The notes beneath the pieces are model-generated. The model saw nothing but the letters and a program-made list of their open reading frames with translations. It searched no databases and was not told the DNA's origin. A program made the position numbers and the translations under genes. A stretch of 7,066 bases of DNA from Bacteroidia bacterium (GTDB lineage Bacteria > Bacteroidota > Bacteroidia > Bacteroidales > BM523), in NCBI GenBank assembly GCA_016209245.1, contig JACQWN010000160.1:1-7066 (forward strand). The letters run 5' to 3'. Below are positions 1 through 6,708 of this stretch, piece after piece (the first letter of the stretch is position 1; every line of letters starts with the position of its first letter).

Positions 1-764
1 ATAATATTAGGAATGACTGATTTCCCGTAAGTATTAGCGATAAAATTCCATATCGAATGCCCTGCATATACAGCATCGGTTCCTGTTAACCGGTTGAATT
101 TTTCATATCTCCGGTTAAGAATGCCATCCTTCACATAATTTTCAATTTCAATGCTCCAGTGATTAGCCGCATACGATATTAAACCCTTATAATACCAGTC
201 GGGTAATGATAATAGTGTTGAATTAGTTACCCTCTGGCGGAAATTTTTCCCGTAAAGCATTTCATTCAGCACAACCTCTGCAACGGCAGCAGCTACCTGC
301 TCTTCCAATTTTTGACGGTTCCCTTCATTATAAATGAATACTTTATTATCAATTATTTTTGTCATACCCCCAATGTTATATTGGTCATTTCCGGATATCA
401 GCCCGATGTTGCTCTGACGGAAATCGGTCAGCTTATTATAAACAACGAATATCAGCCGCCTTTCAAGATTGTATTCGAAAAAACCTTCTATTTTTTTAAG
501 TTTTTCCGCAGCAATCAATCCTGCATCTTTAGCAATTTCGCTGCCGCCGACATAAAAATAAACATCGAACCTGTTGAACCGGAAATATTGCCAAAAAAAA
601 CGGTTGTGTTGCACCCTGTTTTTTCCGAAATCCATCTGAATGCCATTATAGAATTGGCCTTTCCCTCCGTTAATAAGCAGGAATAGAAAAACAAATAACA
701 GATAAAAATTACCATTTATTATTTTTTTGTAATCCGATATTCCAAGCGGCAGTTTTTGTTTCAT
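1..764 (-). CDS. Secreted peptidase-MA-like / TolB-type protein, N-terminal part (runs off the window)
   Basis: An open frame runs from an ATG at 764-762 to the window edge, with 254 codons visible and no stop. Residues 20-32 (FYLLFVFLFLLIN) form a hydrophobic segment, read as a signal peptide or anchor, so the product should be exported. From residue 41 the text resembles a conserved Bacteroidota envelope family: QMDFGKNRVQ (43-52), DFRQSNIG (114-121), QYNIGGMT (128-135), LPDWYYKGLISY (187-198) and GTDAVYAGHSIWNFIA (228-243). LPDWYYKGLISY matches the LPxWxxEGLAEY element of peptidase-MA-like gluzincins. However, the preceding helix (about 155-170, EQVAAAVAEVVLNEML) has no HExxH, so the domain is probably not a working metalloprotease. 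In the relatives I recall, a WD40/PD40 (TolB-like) propeller follows and would lie outside the window. No Shine-Dalgarno precedes the ATG, but a good Bacteroidota promoter lies 24 bp upstream. The family assignment is from memory of motifs; the cellular role is unknown. Confidence 0.8.
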   Translation of the reverse strand, partial: MKQKLPLGISDYKKIINGNFYLLFVFLFLLINGGKGQFYNGIQMDFGKNRVQHNRFFWQYFRFNRFDVYFYVGGSEIAKDAGLIAAEKLKKIEGFFEYNLERRLIFVVYNKLTDFRQSNIGLISGNDQYNIGGMTKIIDNKVFIYNEGNRQKLEEQVAAAVAEVVLNEMLYGKNFRQRVTNSTLLSLPDWYYKGLISYAANHWSIEIENYVKDGILNRRYEKFNRLTGTDAVYAGHSIWNFIANTYGKSVIPNI

Positions 765-787
765 AAATGATGAATCTGATAAGTGTA

Positions 788-818
788 CAAATGTAGAAAA
801 TATAAGACAACTTGCAAA
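788..818 (-). promoter_or_regulatory. Bacteroidota-type promoter for the gene starting at 764
   Basis: Read on the minus strand, TTTG (818-815) is followed by exactly 19 nt and then TACATTTG (795-788). This fits the Bacteroidota housekeeping consensus TTTG-N19-21-TAnnTTTG. Transcription would start a few bases downstream, giving a leader of under 20 nt before the ATG at 764. That fits the absence of a Shine-Dalgarno sequence. The match is direct; use of the promoter is inferred. Confidence 0.65.
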
Positions 819-838
819 AAGTAAATTCGACTTACTTT

Positions 839-1138
839 TTATTTTATAACCGTCATTGTCTTAAAATCGTTCAGGGAGGTGTAGTCAAATTTATAATAAT
901 AAAGGCCGGGAGATAATTGCGAAGTGTTATATAATAATCTGTTTTTTCCAGTTGAATATTCTGTAATTAACAGATTATCCATAATTTGACCTTGGATATC
1001 ATATAAGATTAATATTAAAGGTTTGTTGAAACCGGCAGGTAAATTAAAATCAATAGCAGTTATATCATTACAGGGATTTGGATAATTTTGTGAAAAAGAA
1101 ATTGTTCTAAAGCCATGCTTGTTTACGACAAATTTCAT
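839..1138 (-). pseudogene. 3' remnant of a T9SS cargo gene: type A C-terminal sorting domain
   Basis: A 99-codon frame ending in TAA encodes a typical type IX secretion sorting domain of about 85 residues: FSQNYPNPC (15-23), LYDIQGQ (45-51), LSPGLYYYKF (75-84) and terminal KTMTVIK (93-99). In this family the domain sits at the end of large secreted proteins, directs them through the T9SS, and is cleaved at the cell surface. Here no cargo portion precedes it. Residues 1-12 are the antisense of transposase codons (the stretch coding YDKFH on the other strand), so the ATG at 1138 arose by chance at a breakpoint. The true homology begins near 1102. The frame stays open upstream only to a TGA at 1216-1214. 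With no signal peptide of its own it is unlikely to be exported or functional. The stop codon lies 21 bp before the next gene's promoter, so it could still be transcribed. Domain recognition is confident; the pseudogene call is strong inference. Confidence 0.8.
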
Positions 1139-1672
1139 GTTGTCAAATATTTGAATAAAGGCATTGATGATACAAGAAAAGTTGAAGTTAAAACAGAACC
1201 AATACTTAAAAAGTCAAAGTATATTATGCTTAAGTGACCAGATAATATGACAGAAAAACAAAAATTAAGATTTGATGAAATCAACAAAGCAAATACATTA
1301 ACAGCAAAGGCATGGAAAATGAAAAAAAATTTTATCACATTATATGAATGTGTTGATACAAATTATGCAGAACGATACTTTAATAGATGGTATAAAAACG
1401 TTATTCATTCTAACGTTTCTGCTATGAAAAAAGTAGCTAAAACATTGAAAGAACATAAAGAGGGGATTATTAATAATGTTGTTTACAATATTTCTAATGC
1501 TAAAGCGGAACAGTTAATTGTAAAAATTCAAAAATTGCAATCAATCGGGCATGGTTATAGAAACTTTGAAAATAATAGAATAGCACTTTTTACTGGTGTT
1601 GATCTTACACTTTTAGAAAGAATATCTTCTGATAAATCCAATAATAAAGATAGAAAGAAATGTTTTAAATAA
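1109..1672 (+). pseudogene. ISL3-family transposase, 3' half, degenerate
   Basis: The frame reads from about 1109 to a TAA at 1670-1672. It opens with AMLVYDKFHVVKYLN, the conserved DDE-domain stretch of ISL3 transposases, with Asp at 1127-1129. It continues through KSKYIMLK, TGA, PDNMTEKQKLRFDEIN, then LKEHKEGIINNVVYN, SNAKAEQ and GHGYRNFENNRIAL. Relatives read roughly SNARAERLNGKIQ, then G-GYR-FENFRIAI. The expected catalytic Glu is kept (1508-1510), but the following NG is IV. The N-terminal zinc-binding and helix-turn-helix half is missing, and a TGA at 1235-1237 interrupts the frame. The longest intact piece starts at ATG 1247 (141 codons). This is an inactive insertion-sequence remnant. 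The left end is a breakpoint fused to the T9SS fragment. I could not place the terminal inverted repeat on the right with confidence. Confidence 0.8.
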
Positions 1673-1771
1673 ATTAGATATAATTTTGCTCTCGGCTAAG
1701 TCCATTACAAAATCAAAAAAGGAGTTTCCGAACTGTCAATAACAAAAAATTAATAACTAAAACCCATAATT
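1673..1771 (+). other. Short spacer, possible right-hand IS tail
   Basis: No gene. This AT-rich stretch directly follows the transposase stop. It may include the remaining right end of the insertion sequence, but no left-end partner exists in the window for comparison, so the boundary is unresolved. Its last 30 bases are an A-rich leader of the kind found before Bacteroidota start codons. Confidence 0.3.
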
Positions 1772-1834
1772 ATGAAAAAAATTGCAACAGCAACAATCAT
1801 CATGTTAGTATTGAGTTTTACGCAAATAATATAA
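1772..1834 (+). pseudogene. Orphan signal-peptide-like ORF (20 codons), probable 5' gene remnant
   Basis: The ATG at 1772 opens MKKIATATIIMLVLSFTQII and ends at a TAA at 1832-1834. It has two lysines, a hydrophobic core and a small/polar C-region, the layout of an export signal. No mature protein follows. In the +1 frame the text stays open only to a TAA near 1879 (about 18 codons), without a recognisable motif. The A-rich leader is typical of real starts. The simplest reading is the 5' stub of a secreted-protein gene cut off by the rearrangements next door. A genuine tiny peptide is possible but unsupported. Confidence 0.35.
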
Positions 1835-2287
1835 TTGGAAAGCCGGATGCGCAGGTAAGGACGATGTATCTTTTTAATTAACGCTCATGCCAGGCCAACC
1901 CTCTGCCGTCGTCGAATTATACAGCATATTTATAACCCGAACAGGGGCACTCGACTAAGTCGAACGCCAACGGTGGTGTGCATACCATCAATTTGAAAGT
2001 AAGATAAAGGCATTAACAAAATTATTTTTATTTATAAGCAAATATAATACGGGGTGAATCTGCGAAATCGTCCGACGCCATGCTCCTACGCTGAAGCTAC
2101 GGCGCAAGCGTAAGGTTTTAGCCGACGGTGTCCGCGAAAGAAAAGCGGTATTATTGATGAGTTCATTTTAATAAATATTATTAGCCCTTATTTTATTTTA
2201 TAATATTATTATTATTTTTGGGGAAAATTTGTAACTATTTAGGTCAATGTGTTACATTGAACGTGTCGAAATGTTATTTCATACATA
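1835..2287. other. Gene-free intergenic block with GC-rich islands and an AT-rich run
   Basis: I see no coding frame with recognisable protein character on either strand. Base composition is patchy. About 1840-1985 and 2050-2150 are richer in G+C than anything nearby, while 2163-2220 is nearly all A/T. The first island contains TCGACTAAGTCGA (arms TCGACT and AGTCGA around one A). The second can fold on itself and is listed separately. The mosaic suggests inserted or decayed mobile sequence. No convincing promoter for the glycogen gene was found: TATTTTTG near 2212 fits the -7 motif but has no partner TTTG at the right distance. Confidence 0.5.
2041..2155. repeat. GC-rich island with imperfect nested inverted repeats
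   Basis: CCTACGCT (2085-2092) faces AGCGTAAGG (2107-2115), a stem with one bulged base and a 14-nt loop. Outside it, ATAATACGG (about 2044-2052) faces CGGTATTAT (about 2146-2154), also imperfect. CCGACG occurs once on each side (2072-2077 and 2122-2127) as a direct repeat. It could be a small palindromic element or a structured RNA. The pairing is imperfect and this is only suggestive. Confidence 0.3.
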
Positions 2288-2404
2288 TATTATCCCAACG
2301 AAGTACGAATTTATTACGAACTTACGAATTACGAATTTGCCAACTACAAACCCTTTCGTAATTCGTAAATTCGTATTTTTTTTTCGTACTTCGGTGGAAT
2401 AATA
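2288..2404. repeat. 117-bp near-perfect palindromic element built of TACGAA units
   Basis: Two nested inverted repeats share one centre. The outer arms 2288-2309 and 2383-2404 are 22 bp with 2 mismatches. The inner arms 2316-2335 and 2355-2374 are 20 bp with 1 mismatch. The loop is 2336-2354. Each arm is made of head-to-tail TTACGAA/TACGAA units. As RNA or single-stranded DNA it would fold into one long hairpin. It resembles MITE- or REP-type dispersed intergenic palindromes. No target-site duplication is evident. Lying 66 bp before the start codon of the glycogen gene, it could influence its transcription or sit in its leader. The inverted repeat is seen directly; mobility is inferred. Confidence 0.8.
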
Positions 2405-2470
2405 ACGTTTATACCTAAATAATTACAAAAATTTTTCAAATATTAATATCAACCGTTTAATCTAAAAAAT

Positions 2471-5400
2471 ATGAGTGAAATTGTATATAAACCTGATTAT
2501 CTATTTGAAATCAGTTGGGAAGTGTGTAATAAAGTCGGAGGTATTCATACAGTTATCTCTACAAAGGCGCACACATTAGTAAAAGAATTCCATAAAAATT
2601 ATATTGTAATCGGTCCGGATGTGGTTAGAGAAGAAGGACACGAGAATACTGAATTTATTGAAGACGAAAACATATTAAAATCGTGGAAAAACCAGCTCAA
2701 AATTGAAGGGCTGCCGGTTCGGATTGGCAGATGGAATATTCCTGGAAAACCCATAGCTGTTTTAATCAATTTTACACCTTTTATTCCACAGAAAGATGTA
2801 ATTTTTACAAAATTTTGGGAACTTTATAAACTTGATTCACTAACCGGCCAATGGGATTATATCGAATCAACATTATTCGGATATGCTGCCGGTAAAGTTA
2901 TTGAAAATTTTATCAGATTCAATCTCACAATCCGTGATAAAGTTGTTGCAAATTTTCATGAATGGATGTCCGGCACAGGAATTCTCTATCTGAAAGAACA
3001 TGTACCTCAGGTTGCGACAACATTTACGACACATGCCACTGTAATTGGCAGATGCCTTGCCGGTAACGGGTTCCCTTTATATGATAATTTGCATGAATAT
3101 GATGGAAATATTAAAGCAAAAGAGTTTAATGTGGTTGCAAAGCAGTCGCTGGAAAAAATATCTGCAAAAACAGCCGATTGTTTTACAACTGTAAGTGAAA
3201 TAGCAGCAAAAGAATGCATACAATTTCTCGAAAAAAATACTGACTCTATTACTCCTAATGGCTTCGATGAATCATTCGTCCCTGTTGGCGAGGAATACAA
3301 TTCAAAAAAGAAACTGGCGGTTTCCAAAATAAAAAAAGTTTCAGAAGCTTTGCTCGATTGCCATATTACAAATAATAGTTTTTTTATAGGAATAAGCGGA
3401 AGATATGAATACAGAAATAAAGGCATTGATTTATTCATTAATGCTTTAGGCAAATTAAATTCGCATCACGAGCTTAAAAAAGATATTATTGCATTTATTT
3501 GCTTACCTGCCGATAATTACGGGCCAAGAAAAGATCTTTTAAAACGGATAGAAGAACCCGGTACTCTACCATTGGATGATAAAATTCTTACACACAATCT
3601 GCATTATGCGGAATCGGATATTGTACTTAATCAATTAAAAATTAATAAATTAGAAAATACCCCTCATGATAAGGTAAAGGTAATTTTTGTCCCTTCATAC
3701 CTGAACGGAGATGATGGAATATTCGATATATCATTTTATGATATGCTTCTTGGAATGAATCTTACAATCTTTCCATCATATTATGAGCCATGGGGATATA
3801 CTCCGCTTGAAAGCCTTGCCTTTCATATTCCGACAATAACCACGTCGGTTGCGGGTTTTGGTTTGTGGGTACGCGAGCATCATAAAAGTATCCATGATGG
3901 AATATCCATAATCGAAAGAACAGATAAAAATGATAATCAGGCAATTGATGCTATTGTTAATATTGTATTAAAGCATACGGCAAAAACAAAAGAAGAAGCT
4001 AAGGAAGCATACGAAGAAGCAAAATTAATATCAAAATCCGCTTTATGGTCAAATCTTATAAAACATTACTTACAGGCATATAGCTTATCTATTGAAAGAT
4101 TGATGGAGAGGGTTGATACAATAACAGAGCTCCGTAAGGAAGAGTATATTGATGAAGATGTCGAACATTTGCGTGGCAAAAAGCCGGAATGGAAAAAAGT
4201 ATATGTAGAATCGAATATTCCTGAATCTTTAATGGGTTTGGTTGAGCTTGCTAATAATATCTGGTGGTCGTGGAACGAAGACGCTGTGGAATTGTTCGAG
4301 GTTATGGATAAAGAGCTTTTTATAAAATCGGAATGCAACCCGGTTCAGATACTTGAAGAAATATCGTATGAACGGTTACAGGAATTGGAGAAAGACGGCT
4401 CGTTTATGGCGCGATATGCGGCTACTATGGCCAAGTTCAAAGAATATATGAACAAATCAAGCTCGAAGCCGGACGAAATGATTGCTTATTTCAGCATGGA
4501 ATATGGATTACATGATGCCTTAAAAATATTTTCCGGTGGTTTAGGATTACTTGCAGGCGATTATTTAAAAGAAGCGAGCGATTGTAATATCAACATGATA
4601 GGAATTGGTCTATTATACCGCTTTGGATATTTCAAGCAAACGATTTCGGTCAATGGCGATCAGATTACAGAAGACAGACCTCAAAAATTTTCACAACTGC
4701 CGGCGAATCCGGTCAGAGATGAGGATGGAAATATAAGGACTGTTTCGGTAACATTTCCCGGCAGAAATGTATTTGCAAGAATCTGGCGTGTCAATGTAGG
4801 AAGAATCCCGCTTTATTTACTTGATACCGACCATGAAGGGAATCTGGAACAAGACCGCAGCATCACTTACCAGCTATATGGAGGCACTGCAGAAAACAGA
4901 TTTAAGCAGGAAATGATATTAGGAGTCGGCGGTGTCAGAACTTTGGCTTTGTTAGGTATCAAACCATATATCTATCATAATAACGAAGGCCATGCGGCAT
5001 TTAGCGGTCTGGAAAGGCTCAGAAGGTTAATAAATATGAAAAATATGACATTTGATGAAGCCCTTGAAATTGTAAGGGCGACTTCAATTTTTACGACTCA
5101 TACACCTGTTGCAGCCGGACATGATGCGTTCAATGAAGATATTCTCAGGACTTATATGTCGCATTATCCTGAAAGATTGAGGATAAAATGGGAAGAGTTT
5201 ATGAGCCTTGGAAAAATTAATCCTTATAATAAAAATGAAAAATTTTCGATGAGCTATCTTGCTGCGAGCCTTGCTCAGGAAATAAATGGTGTAAGCTGGC
5301 TTCACGGGGAAGTAACGAAAACATTATTTAATTCGTTATGGGAAGGTTATTACCCTGAAGAGCTTCATATCGGATATGTTACAAATGGGGTACATTACCA

Positions 5401-5998
5401 TACATGGACCGCTAAACGTTGGAAAGAATTGCATAAAAATGAATTCGGTAAAAATTTTCTATCCGATTTGTCAAACAAAAACCATTGGAACAACATATAC
5501 AAAGTTCCTGATGAGCGGATATGGGAAATCCGTCAGACGCAGCGCAGCGACCTGATAAATTATATCAAAGAAAGATACCGAATCAGAGGTATTAAAAGAC
5601 ATGAAAATCCGAAAAGAATCGTAGAAGTCACTCAGAAAATAAGCAATAATGCTCTGACAATAGGTTTTGCGAGAAGATTCGCTACTTATAAAAGAGCTCA
5701 TCTTTTATTTAAAAATTTAGAACGGCTTTCAAAAATTATCAATAATTCTGAAAAACCTGTACAATTTCTCTATGCAGGGAAAGCTCACCCAAATGATAAA
5801 GCCGGTCAGGATTTGATTAAATATATTGTACAAATATCACAAAGACCGGAATTTATAGGGAAAATAATATTTCTCGAGAACTATGCTATTGCTTTGGCTA
5901 AAAAGCTTGTTCAGGGTGTTGATATCTGGCTTGGGCTCTGCCTGAGAAAAGAACTTATACCGACCAGGAATTTCAAGACGAGCTTGATTCTGAATTGA
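2471..5998 (+). CDS. Fused glycogen synthase (GT3) - alpha-glucan phosphorylase (DUF3417/GT35), truncated by internal deletion and frameshift
   Basis: This is a bifunctional cytoplasmic glycogen enzyme. The N-terminal half is a GT3 glycogen synthase (about residues 8-545), which adds glucose from a nucleotide sugar to glycogen. It shows FEISWEVCNKVGGI (12-25), FHEW (H163), TTHATVIGR (186-194), GRYEYRNKG (310-318) and the catalytic E-x7-E pair E439/E447 in YYEPWGYTPLES. After a linker comes DUF3417 (about 580-690, NNIWWSWN with W598) and a GT35 phosphorylase: YFSMEYGLH (673-681), SGGLGLLAGDYLK (688-700), HNNEGHAAF (836-844), THTPVAAGHD (876-885), VTNGVH (970-975), GFARRFATYKRA (1065-1076) and YAGKAHP (1101-1107). 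Homology ends at DIWL (1151-1154). The next 21 residues are out of frame, up to a TGA at 5996. Missing here is the RPLEASGTSG-K segment with the PLP lysine, so phosphorylase activity should be lost while the synthase residues remain. The ATG at 2471 is chosen because GT3 homology starts at once; an A-rich leader without Shine-Dalgarno precedes it. The intact protein would be about 1,414 residues. Confidence 0.9.
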   Translation: MSEIVYKPDYLFEISWEVCNKVGGIHTVISTKAHTLVKEFHKNYIVIGPDVVREEGHENTEFIEDENILKSWKNQLKIEGLPVRIGRWNIPGKPIAVLINFTPFIPQKDVIFTKFWELYKLDSLTGQWDYIESTLFGYAAGKVIENFIRFNLTIRDKVVANFHEWMSGTGILYLKEHVPQVATTFTTHATVIGRCLAGNGFPLYDNLHEYDGNIKAKEFNVVAKQSLEKISAKTADCFTTVSEIAAKECIQFLEKNTDSITPNGFDESFVPVGEEYNSKKKLAVSKIKKVSEALLDCHITNNSFFIGISGRYEYRNKGIDLFINALGKLNSHHELKKDIIAFICLPADNYGPRKDLLKRIEEPGTLPLDDKILTHNLHYAESDIVLNQLKINKLENTPHDKVKVIFVPSYLNGDDGIFDISFYDMLLGMNLTIFPSYYEPWGYTPLESLAFHIPTITTSVAGFGLWVREHHKSIHDGISIIERTDKNDNQAIDAIVNIVLKHTAKTKEEAKEAYEEAKLISKSALWSNLIKHYLQAYSLSIERLMERVDTITELRKEEYIDEDVEHLRGKKPEWKKVYVESNIPESLMGLVELANNIWWSWNEDAVELFEVMDKELFIKSECNPVQILEEISYERLQELEKDGSFMARYAATMAKFKEYMNKSSSKPDEMIAYFSMEYGLHDALKIFSGGLGLLAGDYLKEASDCNINMIGIGLLYRFGYFKQTISVNGDQITEDRPQKFSQLPANPVRDEDGNIRTVSVTFPGRNVFARIWRVNVGRIPLYLLDTDHEGNLEQDRSITYQLYGGTAENRFKQEMILGVGGVRTLALLGIKPYIYHNNEGHAAFSGLERLRRLINMKNMTFDEALEIVRATSIFTTHTPVAAGHDAFNEDILRTYMSHYPERLRIKWEEFMSLGKINPYNKNEKFSMSYLAASLAQEINGVSWLHGEVTKTLFNSLWEGYYPEELHIGYVTNGVHYHTWTAKRWKELHKNEFGKNFLSDLSNKNHWNNIYKVPDERIWEIRQTQRSDLINYIKERYRIRGIKRHENPKRIVEVTQKISNNALTIGFARRFATYKRAHLLFKNLERLSKIINNSEKPVQFLYAGKAHPNDKAGQDLIKYIVQISQRPEFIGKIIFLENYAIALAKKLVQGVDIWLGLCLRKELIPTRNFKTSLILN

Positions 5999-6591
5999 TT
6001 TATGACTTAATTGAACACCAGATTGTACCGCTCTTTTACGATAGAAATAAACAAGGGATTCCGGAAGGATGGGTAAGGTATATTAAAAATTCACTTGCAA
6101 ATATCGCTCCTGAATTTACTACAAAACGTATGTTAGATGATTATATCAGCAGGTTTTATGAACGGTTAATTAATAACCGGAATAAAATCAGGGCAAACGA
6201 TTATCAACTGGCTTATGAGATTGCAAAATGGAAAAGAAATATTTATCATGCATGGGAAGGTATTAAAATCGGCTCGGTAGATATGCTTGACCCAACAAAG
6301 ATGACATTAAAAGTAGGAGAAAAATACGTAGCTGATGTAGAAGTAAATTTAAACGGGCTTTCGGTTGATGATATAGGATTGGAATTTGTAGCTGCAAATA
6401 TCTCCGACGACCAAGTCAATATAGTAAAGAAAGCTGAATTCCAAATAATAAGCTGTGATGAGAATAACGCTCATTACAGAATTGAAATTTCACCAAACAA
6501 ATCAGGAGTTCTAAACTATGGAATCAGATTGTATCCGAAAGGGATATATATGCCTCACCGCCAGGATATGGCACTAATAAAATGGATTTAG
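5932..6591 (+). pseudogene. Detached C-terminal 219 codons of the GT35 phosphorylase
   Basis: In a frame different from the upstream part, codons from TGG at 5932 read WALPEKRTYTDQEF, then DELDSELIYDLIEHQIVPLFYDR, and continue without a stop to TAG at 6589-6591. This is the text expected after the PLP-lysine region of Bacteroidota-type GT35 enzymes. It includes the last part of the catalytic domain (IPEGWVRYIKNS, AYEIAKWKRNIYHAWE) and a beta-rich tail of roughly 100 residues ending YGIRLYPKG, then PHRQDMALIKWI, a normal family C-terminus. It belongs to the gene at 2471. The overlap of frames at 5930-5934 (CTT upstream, TGG downstream) places the junction. A TTG at 5995 is the first alternative start codon in frame but has no sign of being used. 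Lack of stops or decay implies that the lesion is recent or an artefact. Confidence 0.88.
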
Positions 6592-6597
6592 CCCGCT

Positions 6598-6630
6598 ACT
6601 GACGGGGTGACTTGGAGTCACTCCGTCAGT
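6598..6630 (+). terminator. Hairpin directly after the glycogen gene, possible terminator
   Basis: Arms 6598-6612 (ACTGACGGGGTGACT) and 6616-6630 (AGTCACTCCGTCAGT) pair over 15 bp with one G-U wobble (6606 with 6622) and a 3-nt TGG loop. It starts 7 bp after the stop codon, where a terminator is expected. It is followed by AAAATCGGC and only then by TTTTT (6641-6645), so it lacks the usual immediate U-tract. It may instead block 3' exonucleases or be a small palindromic repeat. Confidence 0.45.
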
Positions 6631-6708
6631 AAAATCGGCATTTTTCAAGATGACCCAGAAATTATTTAGAGTTTACTGAAAAAATCAGAAAGTGGACTAA
6701 AGCCCATA
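6631..6708. other. Short gene-free spacer
   Basis: No gene seen between the hairpin and the MITE-like element. GTGGACTAAAGCCCAT (6692-6707) is a decayed palindrome abutting the element's left end. Confidence 0.3.

Noticed and set aside
312..686. Plus-strand ORF of 124 codons
   Set aside because: It lies antisense to the conserved minus-strand gene at 1-764 and shows no motif, so it is a shadow.
515..715. Minus-strand ORF of 66 codons with a hydrophobic start
   Set aside because: It is an out-of-frame reading of the real minus-strand gene starting at 764. The hydrophobicity comes from the T-rich codons of that gene's signal segment.
839..1138. Stand-alone small T9SS-related protein
   Set aside because: It lacks a signal peptide, and its first 12 codons are antisense transposase. 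A sorting domain alone is not a known functional product.
1235..1237. Alternative genetic code in which TGA is a sense codon
   Set aside because: The long GT3-GT35 frame (2471-5931) contains no internal TGA and uses TGG for tryptophan at conserved positions. The single TGA is in a decayed transposase.
1135..1338. Minus-strand ORF of 67 codons rich in Phe/Leu
   Set aside because: It is antisense to the transposase remnant, whose A-rich codons generate the Phe-rich pseudo-protein.
2205..2222. Promoter for the glycogen gene based on TATTTTTG near 2212
   Set aside because: No TTTG lies 19-21 bp upstream, and an A/T-rich run this long will contain the -7 motif by chance.
2288..2404. CRISPR-like array of TACGAA repeats
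   Set aside because: The units are 6-7 bp, nearly contiguous and arranged as one palindrome. There are no spacers of constant length and no cas genes nearby.
3007..5701. Several minus-strand ORFs of 60-148 codons inside the glycogen gene
   Set aside because: They are all antisense to conserved GT3/GT35 motifs, without recognisable domains or starts.
5920..6000. Programmed ribosomal frameshift joining the two parts of the phosphorylase
   Set aside because: There is no slippery heptamer at the junction, and shifting frame could not restore the roughly 41 conserved residues that are missing. A physical deletion or assembly gap fits better.
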